Below, piece by piece: positions 21,259 to 31,315 of a stretch of DNA of 64,000 nucleotides; position 1 is the stretch's first letter; every line of letters starts with the position of its first letter. A program made the position numbers and the translations under genes. The DNA lies in assembly GCF_030548175.1 (NCBI RefSeq), contig NZ_JAUORX010000001.1:186001-250000 (forward strand). The letters run 5' to 3'. The notes below the pieces were generated by a model. That model had not been told where the DNA came from and searched no databases. It saw only the letters and a list, made by a program, of their open reading frames with translations. This stretch comes from Cognatishimia sp. 1_MG-2023. GTDB lineage: Bacteria > Pseudomonadota > Alphaproteobacteria > Rhodobacterales > Rhodobacteraceae.

Positions 21259-23610
21259 TTAAAACTCTGTTCGGATCGTCAGATTGAAGTTTTGTTCACG
21301 ATCAAACGCTTCCTTTTGAAGCGCTTTTGAGAAGTTGAATTGTAATGGTCCGATTGGCGTTTCCCAGAACAAGGATACCCCGACCACATGCCGCAAGCTT
21401 GCATCATTGTAGAGAAGCGAACCTGCACCAGCGGTGCCATCGACACCCCAAAGCGATCCAACGTCATAGAAAACACCACCAGAGATGCCGTATTCTTCCG
21501 GCAGCCCGAGTGGGAACTCAGCTTCGAAGCGTGCTACAGCAAAATACTTGCCACCAAGACCTTCGTCGATGCCCCCACCCTGCTCCCGGGGCCCAATCCC
21601 ATAGGGTTCAAAGCCGCGCATCTGACTACCGCCAAGCGCAAACCGGTGATTTGCACGCGAGTCATTGTTCGGCGTGTAAAGCAGGCCACCTTCGAGCGAT
21701 GCTCTTAGTGTAACATCTCCGTTGAAAACTTTGGTCTGAGCGACAGCTTTGGCGGTTGTTCGGAGATATTCGATATCCCCACCGGCGCCAGCATAGTCTT
21801 GGCCAAATTCAAGCAAAAATCCTGCATCAGGGTTTAGCCCGCCAATTCGTGTATCATAGGTATAGGTATATCCAATTGAGCTAGATGCTTCTTCGCCGCG
21901 TGCCGCTTCTGCATCAAGCAAGGACCCAGCTATGACATCTGTAGCTGCGATAGACATATCCACTGATTCATATGTGTAGCGCAGTTGAAGTCGGCTATTT
22001 TCGCCGGTCGCGAAGGACATGAATGGCTGAATTTGACCAACTGTATTTTCGTAACGTACCTGGCTAAACGTCAAATCCCGATAAGAAGCAGAGAAACCAA
22101 CCGCCACATCACGCCCGATGAACGCGGGCTCAACAAAGCGGAATTCGTAGTTGTTCACATCCGGAGAAGTCGACAAGCTGAATGACAGTTGCTGACCTCG
22201 GCCAAGGAAGTTGCGTTCGGTTAAACCTGCTACTAAGCCGAAACCAGAGTCCGTTGAATATGTACCACCAAAGTTCAAAGACCCAGTTGGTCTTTCTTCA
22301 ACGTCCACATCGACGATCACTTGATCAGGGCTAGACCCTTCACGCGCGTTTACTTCTGCTGTCGCAAAGAAACCTAATGCGCGGATACGTTCTGCGGATT
22401 CCCGAATCTCACGTGGATTAAACGGGTCACCTTCTGCGACTTTGAATTGACGGCGCACAACACGATCCAGCGTGGTTGTGTTCCCCTCAACGTCGATCCG
22501 TTCGACAAACACCCGAGGGCCACGCACCAGTGCGAATTCGACATCCAGGGTCAGGTCGCGATCATTACGGGTGATGCGAGGTTCAACCCGAACAAAATCC
22601 AAACCTTCGCGAATGGCCAAGCGCTCTAGACGTGCGATGGAGCTTTCAACAAGGCTAGGTGAATATGTAACACCAGAGCGGATTTTCAGTTCATCCTGAA
22701 ATAACTCTGCATCTACGTTTGGTAGTTCGCTAACTGCTGTAACTTCACCAAACGAGAATTGCTGCCCTTCTTCGACATTAAAGGTCAGGAAATATCCATC
22801 GCGTTCGCGCGCAAGTTCGGCATTCACACCTGTCACGCGGAAATCGACATAACCGCGGGACTGATAGAAATCAGTGATCACTTGCTTATCAAATTCAATA
22901 CGGTCTTCGACAAGCGTGTCCCGTTTAACCAATGCACGTAAAACGCCCGCTTGCTTGGTGCCAAGAACACGACGAAGGCGACGGTCACTGTAAACACGGT
23001 TGCCAACAAAGCTTAGGCGTTCAATTTCCGCCAGTGCACCTTCGAAGATTTCAAACACCAAGTCAGCGCGGTTGTCTGACCGACGGATAACACGCGGTGT
23101 TACGCGCGCCGCAACACGGCCGCTTTCGGCATATGCTTCGGCAATTGCGATAGCATCACGTTCAGCCGCAGCTGGATTGAGAACACGCCGGGACTGCGAT
23201 TCGACAATTGCTTCGAGTACTTCATCTTTGAGGCGCTTGTTACCTTCAAAGCGGATAACGTTGATCGTCGGGAATTCGACAACTTTGATAACGAGTCGAT
23301 TGCCGCGCGGGGTGATTTCGACTGTCTCAAACAATCCACTGCCTAGAATACGCTGATATGCGTCATTCAATTCACCGGCAGAAACAACTTGTCCACGTCC
23401 GATTCCGGCATAAGACGCGATGGCGGCATCTTCGATCCGGTTATTGCCTTCGATGGCGAGTGTCGAGAAGCGGTAGCTCTGTGCCTGGGCCACATCCGGA
23501 GTACCGGCGATCCCAAGTGAAATCAGTACGGAAAATGCAAATGCTGTGCGGCGCAACAACGCTTTATGTTGTTTCCCGGCCCGGGGTGTCCCCCAAATAT
23601 GCTCGCTCAT
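21259..23610 (-). CDS. bamA: Outer membrane assembly factor BamA
   Basis: 783 residues from the ATG at 23610; an upstream in-frame start at 23673 would place 21 residues before a normal signal peptide (h-region FAFSVLISLGIAGTPDVAQAQ). Five POTRA domains (about 45-420) are followed by a 16-strand barrel ending in FNLTIRTEF with a terminal phenylalanine. The lid-loop VRGF-type motif appears as MRGFEPYGIGPRE. BamA inserts beta-barrels into the outer membrane. Confidence 0.97.
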   Translation of the reverse strand: MSEHIWGTPRAGKQHKALLRRTAFAFSVLISLGIAGTPDVAQAQSYRFSTLAIEGNNRIEDAAIASYAGIGRGQVVSAGELNDAYQRILGSGLFETVEITPRGNRLVIKVVEFPTINVIRFEGNKRLKDEVLEAIVESQSRRVLNPAAAERDAIAIAEAYAESGRVAARVTPRVIRRSDNRADLVFEIFEGALAEIERLSFVGNRVYSDRRLRRVLGTKQAGVLRALVKRDTLVEDRIEFDKQVITDFYQSRGYVDFRVTGVNAELARERDGYFLTFNVEEGQQFSFGEVTAVSELPNVDAELFQDELKIRSGVTYSPSLVESSIARLERLAIREGLDFVRVEPRITRNDRDLTLDVEFALVRGPRVFVERIDVEGNTTTLDRVVRRQFKVAEGDPFNPREIRESAERIRALGFFATAEVNAREGSSPDQVIVDVDVEERPTGSLNFGGTYSTDSGFGLVAGLTERNFLGRGQQLSFSLSTSPDVNNYEFRFVEPAFIGRDVAVGFSASYRDLTFSQVRYENTVGQIQPFMSFATGENSRLQLRYTYESVDMSIAATDVIAGSLLDAEAARGEEASSSIGYTYTYDTRIGGLNPDAGFLLEFGQDYAGAGGDIEYLRTTAKAVAQTKVFNGDVTLRASLEGGLLYTPNNDSRANHRFALGGSQMRGFEPYGIGPREQGGGIDEGLGGKYFAVARFEAEFPLGLPEEYGISGGVFYDVGSLWGVDGTAGAGSLLYNDASLRHVVGVSLFWETPIGPLQFNFSKALQKEAFDREQNFNLTIRTEF

Positions 23611-23646
23611 TGCCCAAATCCTGTCAGACGTCCCAGTTATGAAGTG

Positions 23647-23673
23647 AGTATCTGTATTAGACTTGCTTGTCAA
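23647..23673 (-). promoter_or_regulatory. Internal promoter before bamA
   Basis: On the minus strand TTGACA (23673-23668), then GATACT (23652-23647) after a 15-bp spacer or TACTCA (23650-23645) after 17 bp. It follows the hairpin at 23684-23706, so bamA-ompH-fabZ-lpx could be transcribed independently of rseP. Confidence 0.5.
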
Positions 23674-23683
23674 AAAAGCAATG

Positions 23684-23706
23684 CACGCGAACCGAGGGTT
23701 CGCGTG
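23684..23706 (-). terminator. Hairpin between the 45-residue ORF and bamA
   Basis: CACGCGAACC (23684-23693) pairs perfectly with GGTTCGCGTG (23697-23706) around GAG. On the minus strand a TTTTTT run starts 6 nt after the stem. It looks like a full or partial terminator inside the envelope operon. Confidence 0.65.
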
Positions 23707-23751
23707 GCAAAAATAACATTATTTATGAGATACGGCGTGGAATTGCCGTTA

Positions 23752-23889
23752 TTACCAAAATAGGCCCATGCTGCCCAGCTGGGCACCAACGCCGAGCGAA
23801 AGCAAAATAGCGATTGGGAACAAGAGACGCTCCCAGTTCACGTCCAAAAGGACGCCCATGGCTTGGTATCCGTTATGAATCGTTTGCAT
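23752..23889 (-). CDS. 45-residue single-pass membrane protein between rseP and bamA
   Basis: ORF of 45 codons from the ATG at 23889, with GGAG 6 nt upstream, to TAA at 23752. The N-terminus is short and polar (MQTIHNGYQAMG). A hydrophobic stretch LLFPIAILLSLGVGAQLG ends near GSMGLFW. It lies 75 bp after rseP and is followed by a strong hairpin, so it is probably translated from the rseP transcript. I do not recognise the family. The position between the site-2 protease and BamA makes an envelope role plausible but unproven. Confidence 0.65.
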   Translation of the reverse strand: MQTIHNGYQAMGVLLDVNWERLLFPIAILLSLGVGAQLGSMGLFW

Positions 23890-23964
23890 TGGATGCTCCG
23901 CAGTTACCTTTTCTTAGTTTTGCTTATCGCAAAAGAATGGGGCAACATTTGGGCAGGCAATTTT

Positions 23965-25311
23965 TTACGGGCAGAAAAGGTCGTTGGTTAAGCCAAAGAG
24001 CATCATGCCAAGGACGATTGCCAGCCCCGCTGTCATTAACACGCGTACGATTCCATCGCTCGGCGGTTTGCCACTAATTGCTTCATAGGCATGGAACATC
24101 AGATGCCCACCATCCAAGACAGGAATTGGAAACAGATTAAGCAAACCAATGGCTGTCGACAAAACAGCAATAAACCAGATGAAATTTTGTGTCCCTTGGC
24201 TGGCCATTGCGCCAGATGTCTGTGCGATGCCGAGTGGGCCAGACAAATTACAGCTGCTAATCGCACCCGTCACCATGTGATAAAGCCCGGAAAGAGAGCC
24301 CTCGATAACCCGCAATGTTTGGGACGCTCCAGTGCTAACCGCCTGCCCTACACCAGCAGATTCGCGAGCTGGCTCAAATGCAAGGCCACCACGGATACCA
24401 ATCCGCCATTGGGTCTGGAAACCACCGGATGCTGTTGGTTCATCGACACGTTTAGGCGTGAGTTCGTAGTCAAGCTCTTCACCTGCTCGCCACACCTGCA
24501 ACTGAAGTGTCGCTCCATCGGACCCTTCAACAGCTGTACGAAGCTGATGAAAGGCAAAGACATCTTCGCCGTTGATCCCCGTGATAACATCACCGGGTTC
24601 AAGCCCGGTTTCATAGGCTGCACTTTGTGGAGACGTTTGCACAACAAAAGGAGGGTAAATATGTGGCCCAACAGCCGTTACCTCAGAGCCATTACGCTCC
24701 ACAACGTAGTTCAGGATGGACTGAACAGGCATGTTTTCAACAAAAGCATCATTTGCCTCGGTATCTTGAAAACTCGGTAAGTCCACACCTTCGACGGATA
24801 AAATGACATCGCCGCTTTCAAGCGTATAGCTGCTTTCGGGCAACGTGCGCAGTTCACCCACAATCAGTTTATCGCCGACGACACCTTGACTCAAAATCAC
24901 AGCACTAAAGATGATAATAGAGAGGGCAAAGTTGAATATCGGACCAGCCGCAACCGTTGCAGAACGCGCCCAAAGCGGGGCGCCGTGCATCGTTGTTCTG
25001 AGTTCTTCTTCACTTAGCGAGGAAATAATCTCGCCGTCTTTCCCAGAAGCGGCATCAGCATCCCCCTTAAACCGTACATATCCCCCCATTGGGATCGCTG
25101 CGATCTGCCATTTGGTGCCACGCTTGTCATACCGAGAATACAAAACTGGACCAAAACCAAGCGAGAAAACCTCGGCATGGATGCCTGACCAACGCCCTAC
25201 GATGTAGTGACCGTATTCATGAATGGCGACGATGACAGAAAGCGCGATAACAAAGGCCAACAAAGTGACTGCACCACTTTGAAATTGAGGGAGGAAAGAT
25301 GAAAAATCCAA
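23965..25311 (-). CDS. rseP: RIP metalloprotease RseP (site-2 protease)
   Basis: 448 residues. Intramembrane zinc protease that cleaves anti-sigma factors and signal-peptide remnants. HEYGH (31-35) supplies two zinc ligands; the third is in NLFPIPVLDGGHL near 400. Between them a PDZ domain (PQSAAYETGLEPGDVITGINGEDV) is clear. Hydrophobic helices frame both catalytic motifs. Seven bp separate it from dxr. Confidence 0.96.
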   Translation of the reverse strand: MDFSSFLPQFQSGAVTLLAFVIALSVIVAIHEYGHYIVGRWSGIHAEVFSLGFGPVLYSRYDKRGTKWQIAAIPMGGYVRFKGDADAASGKDGEIISSLSEEELRTTMHGAPLWARSATVAAGPIFNFALSIIIFSAVILSQGVVGDKLIVGELRTLPESSYTLESGDVILSVEGVDLPSFQDTEANDAFVENMPVQSILNYVVERNGSEVTAVGPHIYPPFVVQTSPQSAAYETGLEPGDVITGINGEDVFAFHQLRTAVEGSDGATLQLQVWRAGEELDYELTPKRVDEPTASGGFQTQWRIGIRGGLAFEPARESAGVGQAVSTGASQTLRVIEGSLSGLYHMVTGAISSCNLSGPLGIAQTSGAMASQGTQNFIWFIAVLSTAIGLLNLFPIPVLDGGHLMFHAYEAISGKPPSDGIVRVLMTAGLAIVLGMMLFGLTNDLFCP

Positions 25312-25318
25312 GGTCGTC

Positions 25319-26491
25319 CTATCCTTTGCGGTACTGCATTATCTCTTTGGCTGTGATGCGAGCCAACTGATCTGTTTCTTTGACCGTATCTAATGTCATT
25401 TCGGCACGAATAAGGCCATTGTCTGATGACAGTTTCGTGAGCGTCTTTTCGACGACAGTCGCCATATCTAAAAATCCGATACGGTGATCAATGAAGGCGT
25501 CCAGTGCTGTTTCTTTGGCTGCATTGAAAATGCAACCTGCCATGCCACCTAGTTCCATAACGCCCCAGGCCAAACGAAGTGCTGGGTATCGTGCAGGATC
25601 AGGCGCGTTAAAGTTTAGCTGCCCAACCTTTGCAAGATCTAAGCGTTCAACCGGCAAGTGGCGGCGCTCAGGCCAGTGAAGCGCATATCCGATAGCATGG
25701 CGCATATCCGCAGGGCCGACATGCGCCATCATGCCAGCATCGCGATAGCTAACGATCGCATGCACTAAAGATTCAGGGTGCACCAACACTTCAATTTGCT
25801 GCGGATCAACCGAAAAGAACTCTTTGGTTTCAATAACCTCTAAGGCCTTATTGAACATAGAGGCTGAATCAATCGTGATACGTTGCCCCATGTCCCAATT
25901 GGGATGCGTCGCCGCCTGTTCTGGAGTTGCGCAGGCCATATCTTCGAGTGACCAATCACGAAACGCGCCACCGCTGGCCGTAATCGTGATCTTTTCAACC
26001 CCTGCCATGTTTTCGCCAACCAAAGCCTGAAACACAGCAGAATGTTCGCTATCCACAGGCAATAGCCGAGCGCCAGAAGCCTTGGCAGTCCGAAGAACCA
26101 AATCACCAGCGGTGACCAATGACTCCTTGTTGGCCAGTGCTAAGGTCGCGCCCTGTTTTAGTGCGGCAATACCCGGAGCCAGGCCGGCATAGCCAATGAT
26201 AGCAGACATGACCCAATCTACGGGGCGAGACGCCGCTTCAACGATAGCCGCCTCTCCTGCAGCTGCTTCGACAGGTGATCCAGCCAAAGCAGCGCGCAAA
26301 TCGTTCAGTCGGTCAGCGTAGGCCGTAACTGCGATTTCAGCGTTTAATTCAATCGCGTCCGCAGCAAGCTGCGCGATATTCGCGCCGCCCGTTACTGCCA
26401 CTACTTTATATTCAGACGGTGCGCGACGGATCAAATCAATGGTGTTTTGACCAATTGATCCCGTTGCACCAAAGATTGAAACGCGTTTCAT
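25319..26491 (-). CDS. dxr: 1-deoxy-D-xylulose 5-phosphate reductoisomerase
   Basis: 390 residues, full length. Second step of the MEP isoprenoid pathway. NADPH motif GATGSIGQNT at 8-17; substrate and metal motifs ALANKESLVTAG, PVDSEHSAVFQ and ITASGGAFRDW are intact. It feeds isoprenoid units to UppS, encoded two genes upstream in the same operon. Confidence 0.98.
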   Translation of the reverse strand: MKRVSIFGATGSIGQNTIDLIRRAPSEYKVVAVTGGANIAQLAADAIELNAEIAVTAYADRLNDLRAALAGSPVEAAAGEAAIVEAASRPVDWVMSAIIGYAGLAPGIAALKQGATLALANKESLVTAGDLVLRTAKASGARLLPVDSEHSAVFQALVGENMAGVEKITITASGGAFRDWSLEDMACATPEQAATHPNWDMGQRITIDSASMFNKALEVIETKEFFSVDPQQIEVLVHPESLVHAIVSYRDAGMMAHVGPADMRHAIGYALHWPERRHLPVERLDLAKVGQLNFNAPDPARYPALRLAWGVMELGGMAGCIFNAAKETALDAFIDHRIGFLDMATVVEKTLTKLSSDNGLIRAEMTLDTVKETDQLARITAKEIMQYRKG

Positions 26492-26518
26492 ACTAACCCT
26501 GTTTGCTTGCGCCCGTAC

Positions 26519-27295
26519 TTAACCCGGAAGCTGCGGCAAGCCAATAAACGATGAAACGAGTAGCACAACCAAAGCAGCGGCCGTCAATCCATCAAAGCGA
26601 TCCAACAGCCCACCATGGCCGGGAATCAAATTGCTGCTGTCCTTAACTCCGCCACGACGCTTGATCGCGCTTTCAGCAATATCTCCAAGCTGGCTAGCAA
26701 AAGACATCACAATACTTACAATTGCGAGCGGCGGACCTGCAAAAATGAACCCAACAATAGCTGCTGCGATCCAACCTGCTGACGTGCCTGACCAAGTTTT
26801 TTTCGGGCTGACCGATGGCCAGAACTTTGGGCCACCCAAAAGCCGCCCAGCAAAATAGCCCGCAATATCCGTCGCAACCACGACAAATACGAGCCACAAA
26901 ACCCAATCCGTCCCGCGAAATTCCCGCAAGGCGATCAAGCCAAAGCTGGCCAACATGAGGCCTGAACCATAAGCCGCGAAAATTAAACGATCTTTCTTAA
27001 TTCCTGTCGCGCCGACAATCGCCGGCGCTATCAAAACGGGCAAAAAGAAAAATGGGGGAATGAACGCAATGCTAAAAAGGGCGACACCGGCCAAAAAGCC
27101 TAATGGCGTCGCTAAGCTTCGCTTTTCTGGAGCAATGATCCGAGTTAGCTCCCAGATCATGCCGCCGCATAAACAAGCTGCTAACACATGAAAAATAACG
27201 CCGCCCATGAGAATGGCAAACATTCCAACTGACAGCATGATGATCGCTGACAGAATGCGGACTGGGAGGTCTCCCCACTTTCCATCCATTGTCAT
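26519..27295 (-). CDS. cdsA: Phosphatidate cytidylyltransferase
   Basis: 258 residues with seven to eight membrane helices. It makes CDP-diacylglycerol for phospholipid synthesis. The CDP-alcohol signature is SPKKTWSGTSAGWIAA together with KRRGGVKDSSNLIPGHGGLLDRFDG near the C-terminus. The start overlaps the uppS stop (ATGA). Confidence 0.96.
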   Translation of the reverse strand: MTMDGKWGDLPVRILSAIIMLSVGMFAILMGGVIFHVLAACLCGGMIWELTRIIAPEKRSLATPLGFLAGVALFSIAFIPPFFFLPVLIAPAIVGATGIKKDRLIFAAYGSGLMLASFGLIALREFRGTDWVLWLVFVVVATDIAGYFAGRLLGGPKFWPSVSPKKTWSGTSAGWIAAAIVGFIFAGPPLAIVSIVMSFASQLGDIAESAIKRRGGVKDSSNLIPGHGGLLDRFDGLTAAALVVLLVSSFIGLPQLPG

Positions 27296-28017
27296 GCGGG
27301 CACCGCGCCGTATCGGCGTTTTCTGCCCCCAAAGGCACCAACAATCTTTTGGAATTCTTCATCAGAGAAGTCAGGCCAAAGCGTGTCGACAAATTCGTAT
27401 TCGGCGTATGCAGATTGCCAAAGCAAGAAATTAGAAATGCGCGCTTCACCGCTTGTGCGGATTACCAGATCTGGATCCGGTAGGACATGTGTATCCAAGT
27501 AGCGCGGCAAAGTCTCTTCATCGACATCCGCTGGCATAAGAGAGCCATTCGCAACGTCCTGAGCCAAACGTTTGGTGGCGCGAGCCACCTCATCCCGGCC
27601 GCCATAGTTTATGGCAATGGTCAAATGCACCACATCGTTTTCTGATGTAATCGCTTCGAGATCATCCATTAGCGCAATCAGCTTATCGTCTAACTTAAGC
27701 CGGTCACCAATAAACCGAACACGCACGCCCTCAGCCTTTAGGCCTCGGGCTTCTTTGCGGATGTACTGACGAAACAAGCTCATCAAACCGGACACTTCAG
27801 TTTGTGTTCGCTTCCAATTTTCCGTCGAAAAGGCAAATATTGTCAGGTACTTAACACCAAGTGGTTTACATGCGCGCACGATTTCTTTGACGCGTTTTGC
27901 ACCTGCATGGTGACCAAATAGACGAGGTCGACCGCGTGACTGTGCCCATCGACCATTGCCATCCATAATGATGGCAACATGGCCGGGACCAGTGTTGTTT
28001 TCTTGATCGGCGGCCAT
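27292..28017 (-). CDS. uppS: Isoprenyl transferase (undecaprenyl diphosphate synthase)
   Basis: 241 residues from the ATG at 28017 with AGGAAGG upstream; the longer frame starts with TTG at 28038. Cis-prenyltransferase marks: AIIMDGNGRWAQ with catalytic Asp19, FAFSTENWKR, AINYGGRDE and DLVIRTSGEARISNFLLWQ. It makes the C55 lipid carrier for peptidoglycan and O-antigen. Confidence 0.97.
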   Translation of the reverse strand: MAADQENNTGPGHVAIIMDGNGRWAQSRGRPRLFGHHAGAKRVKEIVRACKPLGVKYLTIFAFSTENWKRTQTEVSGLMSLFRQYIRKEARGLKAEGVRVRFIGDRLKLDDKLIALMDDLEAITSENDVVHLTIAINYGGRDEVARATKRLAQDVANGSLMPADVDEETLPRYLDTHVLPDPDLVIRTSGEARISNFLLWQSAYAEYEFVDTLWPDFSDEEFQKIVGAFGGRKRRYGAVPA

Positions 28018-28034
28018 TTCCTGCCCTTCCTGCG

Positions 28035-28598
28035 TCAAACCTGCATGATCTCGGCTTGTTTTGCCTCGAGCGCTTCATCAATCTTTTTGATGTAGGAATC
28101 AGTCAGTTCTTGGACTTCACCTTCCCAAAGCTTTTGATCATCTTCAGACATGCCGTCGGCTTTAGCTTTCTTAATCTTATCCATGCCGTCACGACGCACG
28201 TTGCGGATGGAAACACGGCCGTTTTCGGCATAACCGCCGGCCACTTTGGTTAATTCACGGCGGCGTTCTTCATTAAGCTCAGGGATCGGCAACATGATGA
28301 TTGTGCCGTTTAGCTGTGGGTTGATGCCCAAGCCAGATTCGCGGATAGCCTTTTCAACTTTACCAACCAGTGCTTTGTCCCAAACATTAATTGTGACCAT
28401 GCGTGGCTCCGGTACGTTAACCGTGCCAACTTGGTTGATCGGGGTCATTGATCCATATGCGTCAACTTGCACAGGTTCCAGCATCGAAGCCGATGCTCGG
28501 CCTGTACGCAAAGATGCGAATTCGGTTTTTAGGTTGGCCATCGCGCCATCCATGCGGCGTGTCAGGTCATCGGTGTCGAGTTCAAATTCTTCAGACAT
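28035..28598 (-). CDS. frr: Ribosome recycling factor
   Basis: 187 residues. Splits post-termination ribosomes together with EF-G. Typical features are [52 protein letters not shown] and the C-terminal three-helix bundle with [13 protein letters not shown]. It follows pyrH after 61 bp, as in most bacteria. Confidence 0.98.
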   Translation of the reverse strand: MSEEFELDTDDLTRRMDGAMANLKTEFASLRTGRASASMLEPVQVDAYGSMTPINQVGTVNVPEPRMVTINVWDKALVGKVEKAIRESGLGINPQLNGTIIMLPIPELNEERRRELTKVAGGYAENGRVSIRNVRRDGMDKIKKAKADGMSEDDQKLWEGEVQELTDSYIKKIDEALEAKQAEIMQV

Positions 28599-28659
28599 GG
28601 CGATTTACTCTGCTTCTATGGGGCGTTGCCCCGGATTTGTTTTCTTTACCTTAAAAGGT

Positions 28660-29394
28660 TTAGGAGACCTTTGTATAGGTACCCTCACCAGCGAGGACAC
28701 CACGGAACCCGCCCGGTTGATCTAGACCAAAGACGACAAGCGGCAAGTTGTTGTCACGTGCAAGCGCAATTGCGGATGCATCCATTACGCGCAAACGCTT
28801 CGCGAGAACGTCGTCATAGCTCACATCATCATATCGTACGGCATCCGCGTGTTCTTTTGGATCTTTATCGTAAACGCCATCAACGCCGTTTTTCCCCATA
28901 AAGATCGCCTCACAGGCCATCTCGTTGGCACGCAAAGTGGCCGCGGTATCGGTCGTGAAATAGGGATTCCCTGTACCAGCAGCAAAGATGCATACCCGCT
29001 TCTTTTCTAGGTGACGCACTGCACGGCGACGAATGTAAGGTTCTGCAACTTCATCCATGCGGATCGCGGAAATAACACGTGTAAATACGCCAATTTCTTC
29101 TAGCGCGGACTGCATCGCGAGTGCGTTCATAACAGTCGCGAGCATCCCCATATAATCAGCTGTTGTCCGTTCCATGCCTTGAGCAGAACCAGACAACCCG
29201 CGGAAAATGTTGCCGCCACCGATAACCATACAAATCTCAACACCAAGATCGTGAACAGTTTTCACTTCTTGAGCGATGCGCTGTACTGTAGGAGGATGAA
29301 GGCCAAAGCCTTGATCGCCCATCAATGCCTCCCCCGATATTTTCAGCATGACGCGGTTATAGGTGGACACGTTCTCGGGGGATGACTCGGCCAT
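28660..29394 (-). CDS. pyrH: Uridylate kinase
   Basis: 244 residues. Phosphorylates UMP to UDP; amino-acid kinase fold. [18 protein letters not shown], the ATP-binding [10 protein letters not shown] and [22 protein letters not shown] are intact. First gene of the leftward operon that runs to lpxB. A weak promoter candidate (TTGAAC, 17 bp, CATCTT) lies at 29460-29432 on the minus strand. Confidence 0.98.
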   Translation of the reverse strand: MAESSPENVSTYNRVMLKISGEALMGDQGFGLHPPTVQRIAQEVKTVHDLGVEICMVIGGGNIFRGLSGSAQGMERTTADYMGMLATVMNALAMQSALEEIGVFTRVISAIRMDEVAEPYIRRRAVRHLEKKRVCIFAAGTGNPYFTTDTAATLRANEMACEAIFMGKNGVDGVYDKDPKEHADAVRYDDVSYDDVLAKRLRVMDASAIALARDNNLPLVVFGLDQPGGFRGVLAGEGTYTKVS

Positions 29395-29514
29395 GTTGCA
29401 CTCCGTCTGCGCAGGGAATTAAATTGCGCGCAAGATGTCGGAAATTACAGCTATGTTCAATGCGAGATGTCACTTCTTGTTGCGAGTCGGCGGAAAAAAA
29501 ACGGAAAAGCGTGA

Positions 29515-30390
29515 ATGATTGACCTGAAAGCCCTGTCTCCTGAAATACCCGTCTTGATTGCAGGGCCGACAGCTAGTGGAAAAAGCGCGCTTGCGCTTCA
29601 GATCGCGAGTCAGCAGGGCGGCGTTATTGTGAATGCTGATGCTCTTCAAGTTTATCGCAATTGGCGCGTGCTATCGGCCCGTCCATCAGCTGAGGATGAA
29701 GCGCAAGCCCCCCACGCAATGTATGGTCACATTGGAAAAACGCAGCCTTATTCCACGGGGCATTGGTTACGTGAAATTTCCACCTTCTTAGATGGTTCCC
29801 AACGACCAATTATCGTCGGAGGCACCGGGCTATATTTTGGTGCACTCACTCAAGGGCTGGCAGAAATACCCGAAACCCCAGCAGAGATTCGCGATGAAGC
29901 GAATGAGCGCGTCGCATCCGAGGGTTTTGAAATGCTTCGTCGCGAATTAGACGCCGAAACCCTTTCTCGGATCGACACGTTAAACCCGATGCGTGTTCAG
30001 CGCGCTTGGGAAGTACAAAGAGCAACCAACCGTCCTCTTTGGCAATGGCAGGATGAAACACCGGCGCCTTTGCTGCCCCTTTCATCCTGTGCGCCGTTTC
30101 TTTTTGACGTCGACAAAGAGTGGCTAAACCAGCGGATCGCAAAGCGGTTTTCGATGATGTTAGATTTAGGTGCTCTGGATGAAGCTCGAGAAAACCTAGA
30201 AGACTGGACGCCATCTTTGCCATCCTCCAAGGCAATCGGTGCACCAGAATTGATCGCCTACCTTAAGGGGGAAACAACGTTAGAGGAAGCCAGAGAGCTT
30301 TCAACAATTGCGACACGCCAATACGCGAAACGCCAGCGCAGCTGGTTTCGCGGAAGGATGAAGGACTGGAAACACATAGCACCCAATTGA
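29515..30390 (+). CDS. miaA: tRNA dimethylallyltransferase
   Basis: 291 residues. Adds dimethylallyl to A37 of tRNAs that read U-starting codons. P-loop [14 protein letters not shown] (16-29), then [18 protein letters not shown], the [15 protein letters not shown] block and the C-terminal [14 protein letters not shown]. It is slightly shorter than the usual 300-plus residues but complete. Divergent to pyrH. Confidence 0.97.
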   Translation: MIDLKALSPEIPVLIAGPTASGKSALALQIASQQGGVIVNADALQVYRNWRVLSARPSAEDEAQAPHAMYGHIGKTQPYSTGHWLREISTFLDGSQRPIIVGGTGLYFGALTQGLAEIPETPAEIRDEANERVASEGFEMLRRELDAETLSRIDTLNPMRVQRAWEVQRATNRPLWQWQDETPAPLLPLSSCAPFLFDVDKEWLNQRIAKRFSMMLDLGALDEARENLEDWTPSLPSSKAIGAPELIAYLKGETTLEEARELSTIATRQYAKRQRSWFRGRMKDWKHIAPN

Positions 30391-30398
30391 GACAAGGT

Positions 30399-30421
30399 AT
30401 TAATTAATCAATTTAATTAAT
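30399..30421. promoter_or_regulatory. AT-rich palindrome upstream of the AraC gene
   Basis: ATTAATTAA (30399-30407) and TTAATTAAT (30413-30421) are perfect 9-bp arms around TCAAT. They lie 9 bp after the miaA stop and 66 bp before the AraC-type gene. They may be an autoregulatory operator or part of an AT-rich promoter element. Confidence 0.4.
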
Positions 30422-30486
30422 GATTATTTACAGAAGATATGCTTAAAAGTTTCACAAAACATACCTTTTGAGCGCAACGAAACGAC

Positions 30487-31290
30487 ATGACCAACCAGAA
30501 CGTTAGAGTCGCGACTATTGCGCAACTCACCACGGGATCGTCCGCGGACTTAGGCTTAATGCACGTCCAAACAGAAAATCTACTGTTGTGGACAACGCGG
30601 GGACAAGGCGTCGTAAACCTGCAAGGTGAACGAAAAGGCTTTGGAACACACAATGCCATTTTCGTACCCGCGGGTAAGATTTGGTCGATAGAAATTGGGC
30701 GTCAGACGCTTGGCCAAGCGGCTATTGTGCCAGACAATGTCGCCGATGCATTCCCGAATGAAAGCCAATTGCTTCGCATCCAAGATGGGTTAGCACAGAG
30801 TGAATTAACCGGCCTGATTGAAGATATGCGACGAGAGATTCTGCAAGACCGCGCCTTTGTTGGCCAAGCTTTGTCTTCGCAAGCAACTTTGTTAGCGATC
30901 TGGCTGCAGCGCCAAATGCAACACCAGCCGCCTGCCCCAAAACGCAAAGCTGCGACCCGATTGGTTAGGCGGTTTTGCGATATTGCTGCGGCTGAATATA
31001 CCTCTGGGAAAACGATGGCCGATTTTGCCGAAATGTTAAACGTGACCCCGACGCATTTGACGCGTGTGTGTCGGCAATCCGCTGGTATGACTGCTGCCGA
31101 CATTCTAGCGCAATGCGTTATTCACTCGGCTAGAAAACAATTAGAGACAAGCACCACAAGCTTCAAAGCCATCTCAGAAGAATTGGGTTTTGCGAGTGCT
31201 GCTTACTTTACAAGGTTCATTCAACAGCATTGTGGGGCTACCCCCACAACCATCCGTCAGCGCGCAAGCCATAAAGTTCAAACGAGCTAA
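30487..31290 (+). CDS. AraC family transcriptional regulator
   Basis: 267 residues. The N-terminal half looks like a cupin-type sensor (LLLWTTRGQGVVNLQGERKGF, IFVPAGKIWSIEIG). The C-terminal 100 residues hold two helix-turn-helix motifs, KTMADFAEMLNVTPTHLTRVCRQSAG and SFKAISEELGFASAAYFTRFIQQHCGATPTTIR. Inducer and target are unknown; no metabolic gene lies beside it. It stands alone between miaA and a convergent lytic transglycosylase. Confidence 0.9.
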   Translation: MTNQNVRVATIAQLTTGSSADLGLMHVQTENLLLWTTRGQGVVNLQGERKGFGTHNAIFVPAGKIWSIEIGRQTLGQAAIVPDNVADAFPNESQLLRIQDGLAQSELTGLIEDMRREILQDRAFVGQALSSQATLLAIWLQRQMQHQPPAPKRKAATRLVRRFCDIAAAEYTSGKTMADFAEMLNVTPTHLTRVCRQSAGMTAADILAQCVIHSARKQLETSTTSFKAISEELGFASAAYFTRFIQQHCGATPTTIRQRASHKVQTS

Positions 31291-31315
31291 CACACTTGAT
31301 GGGGAATAAGAGCTA

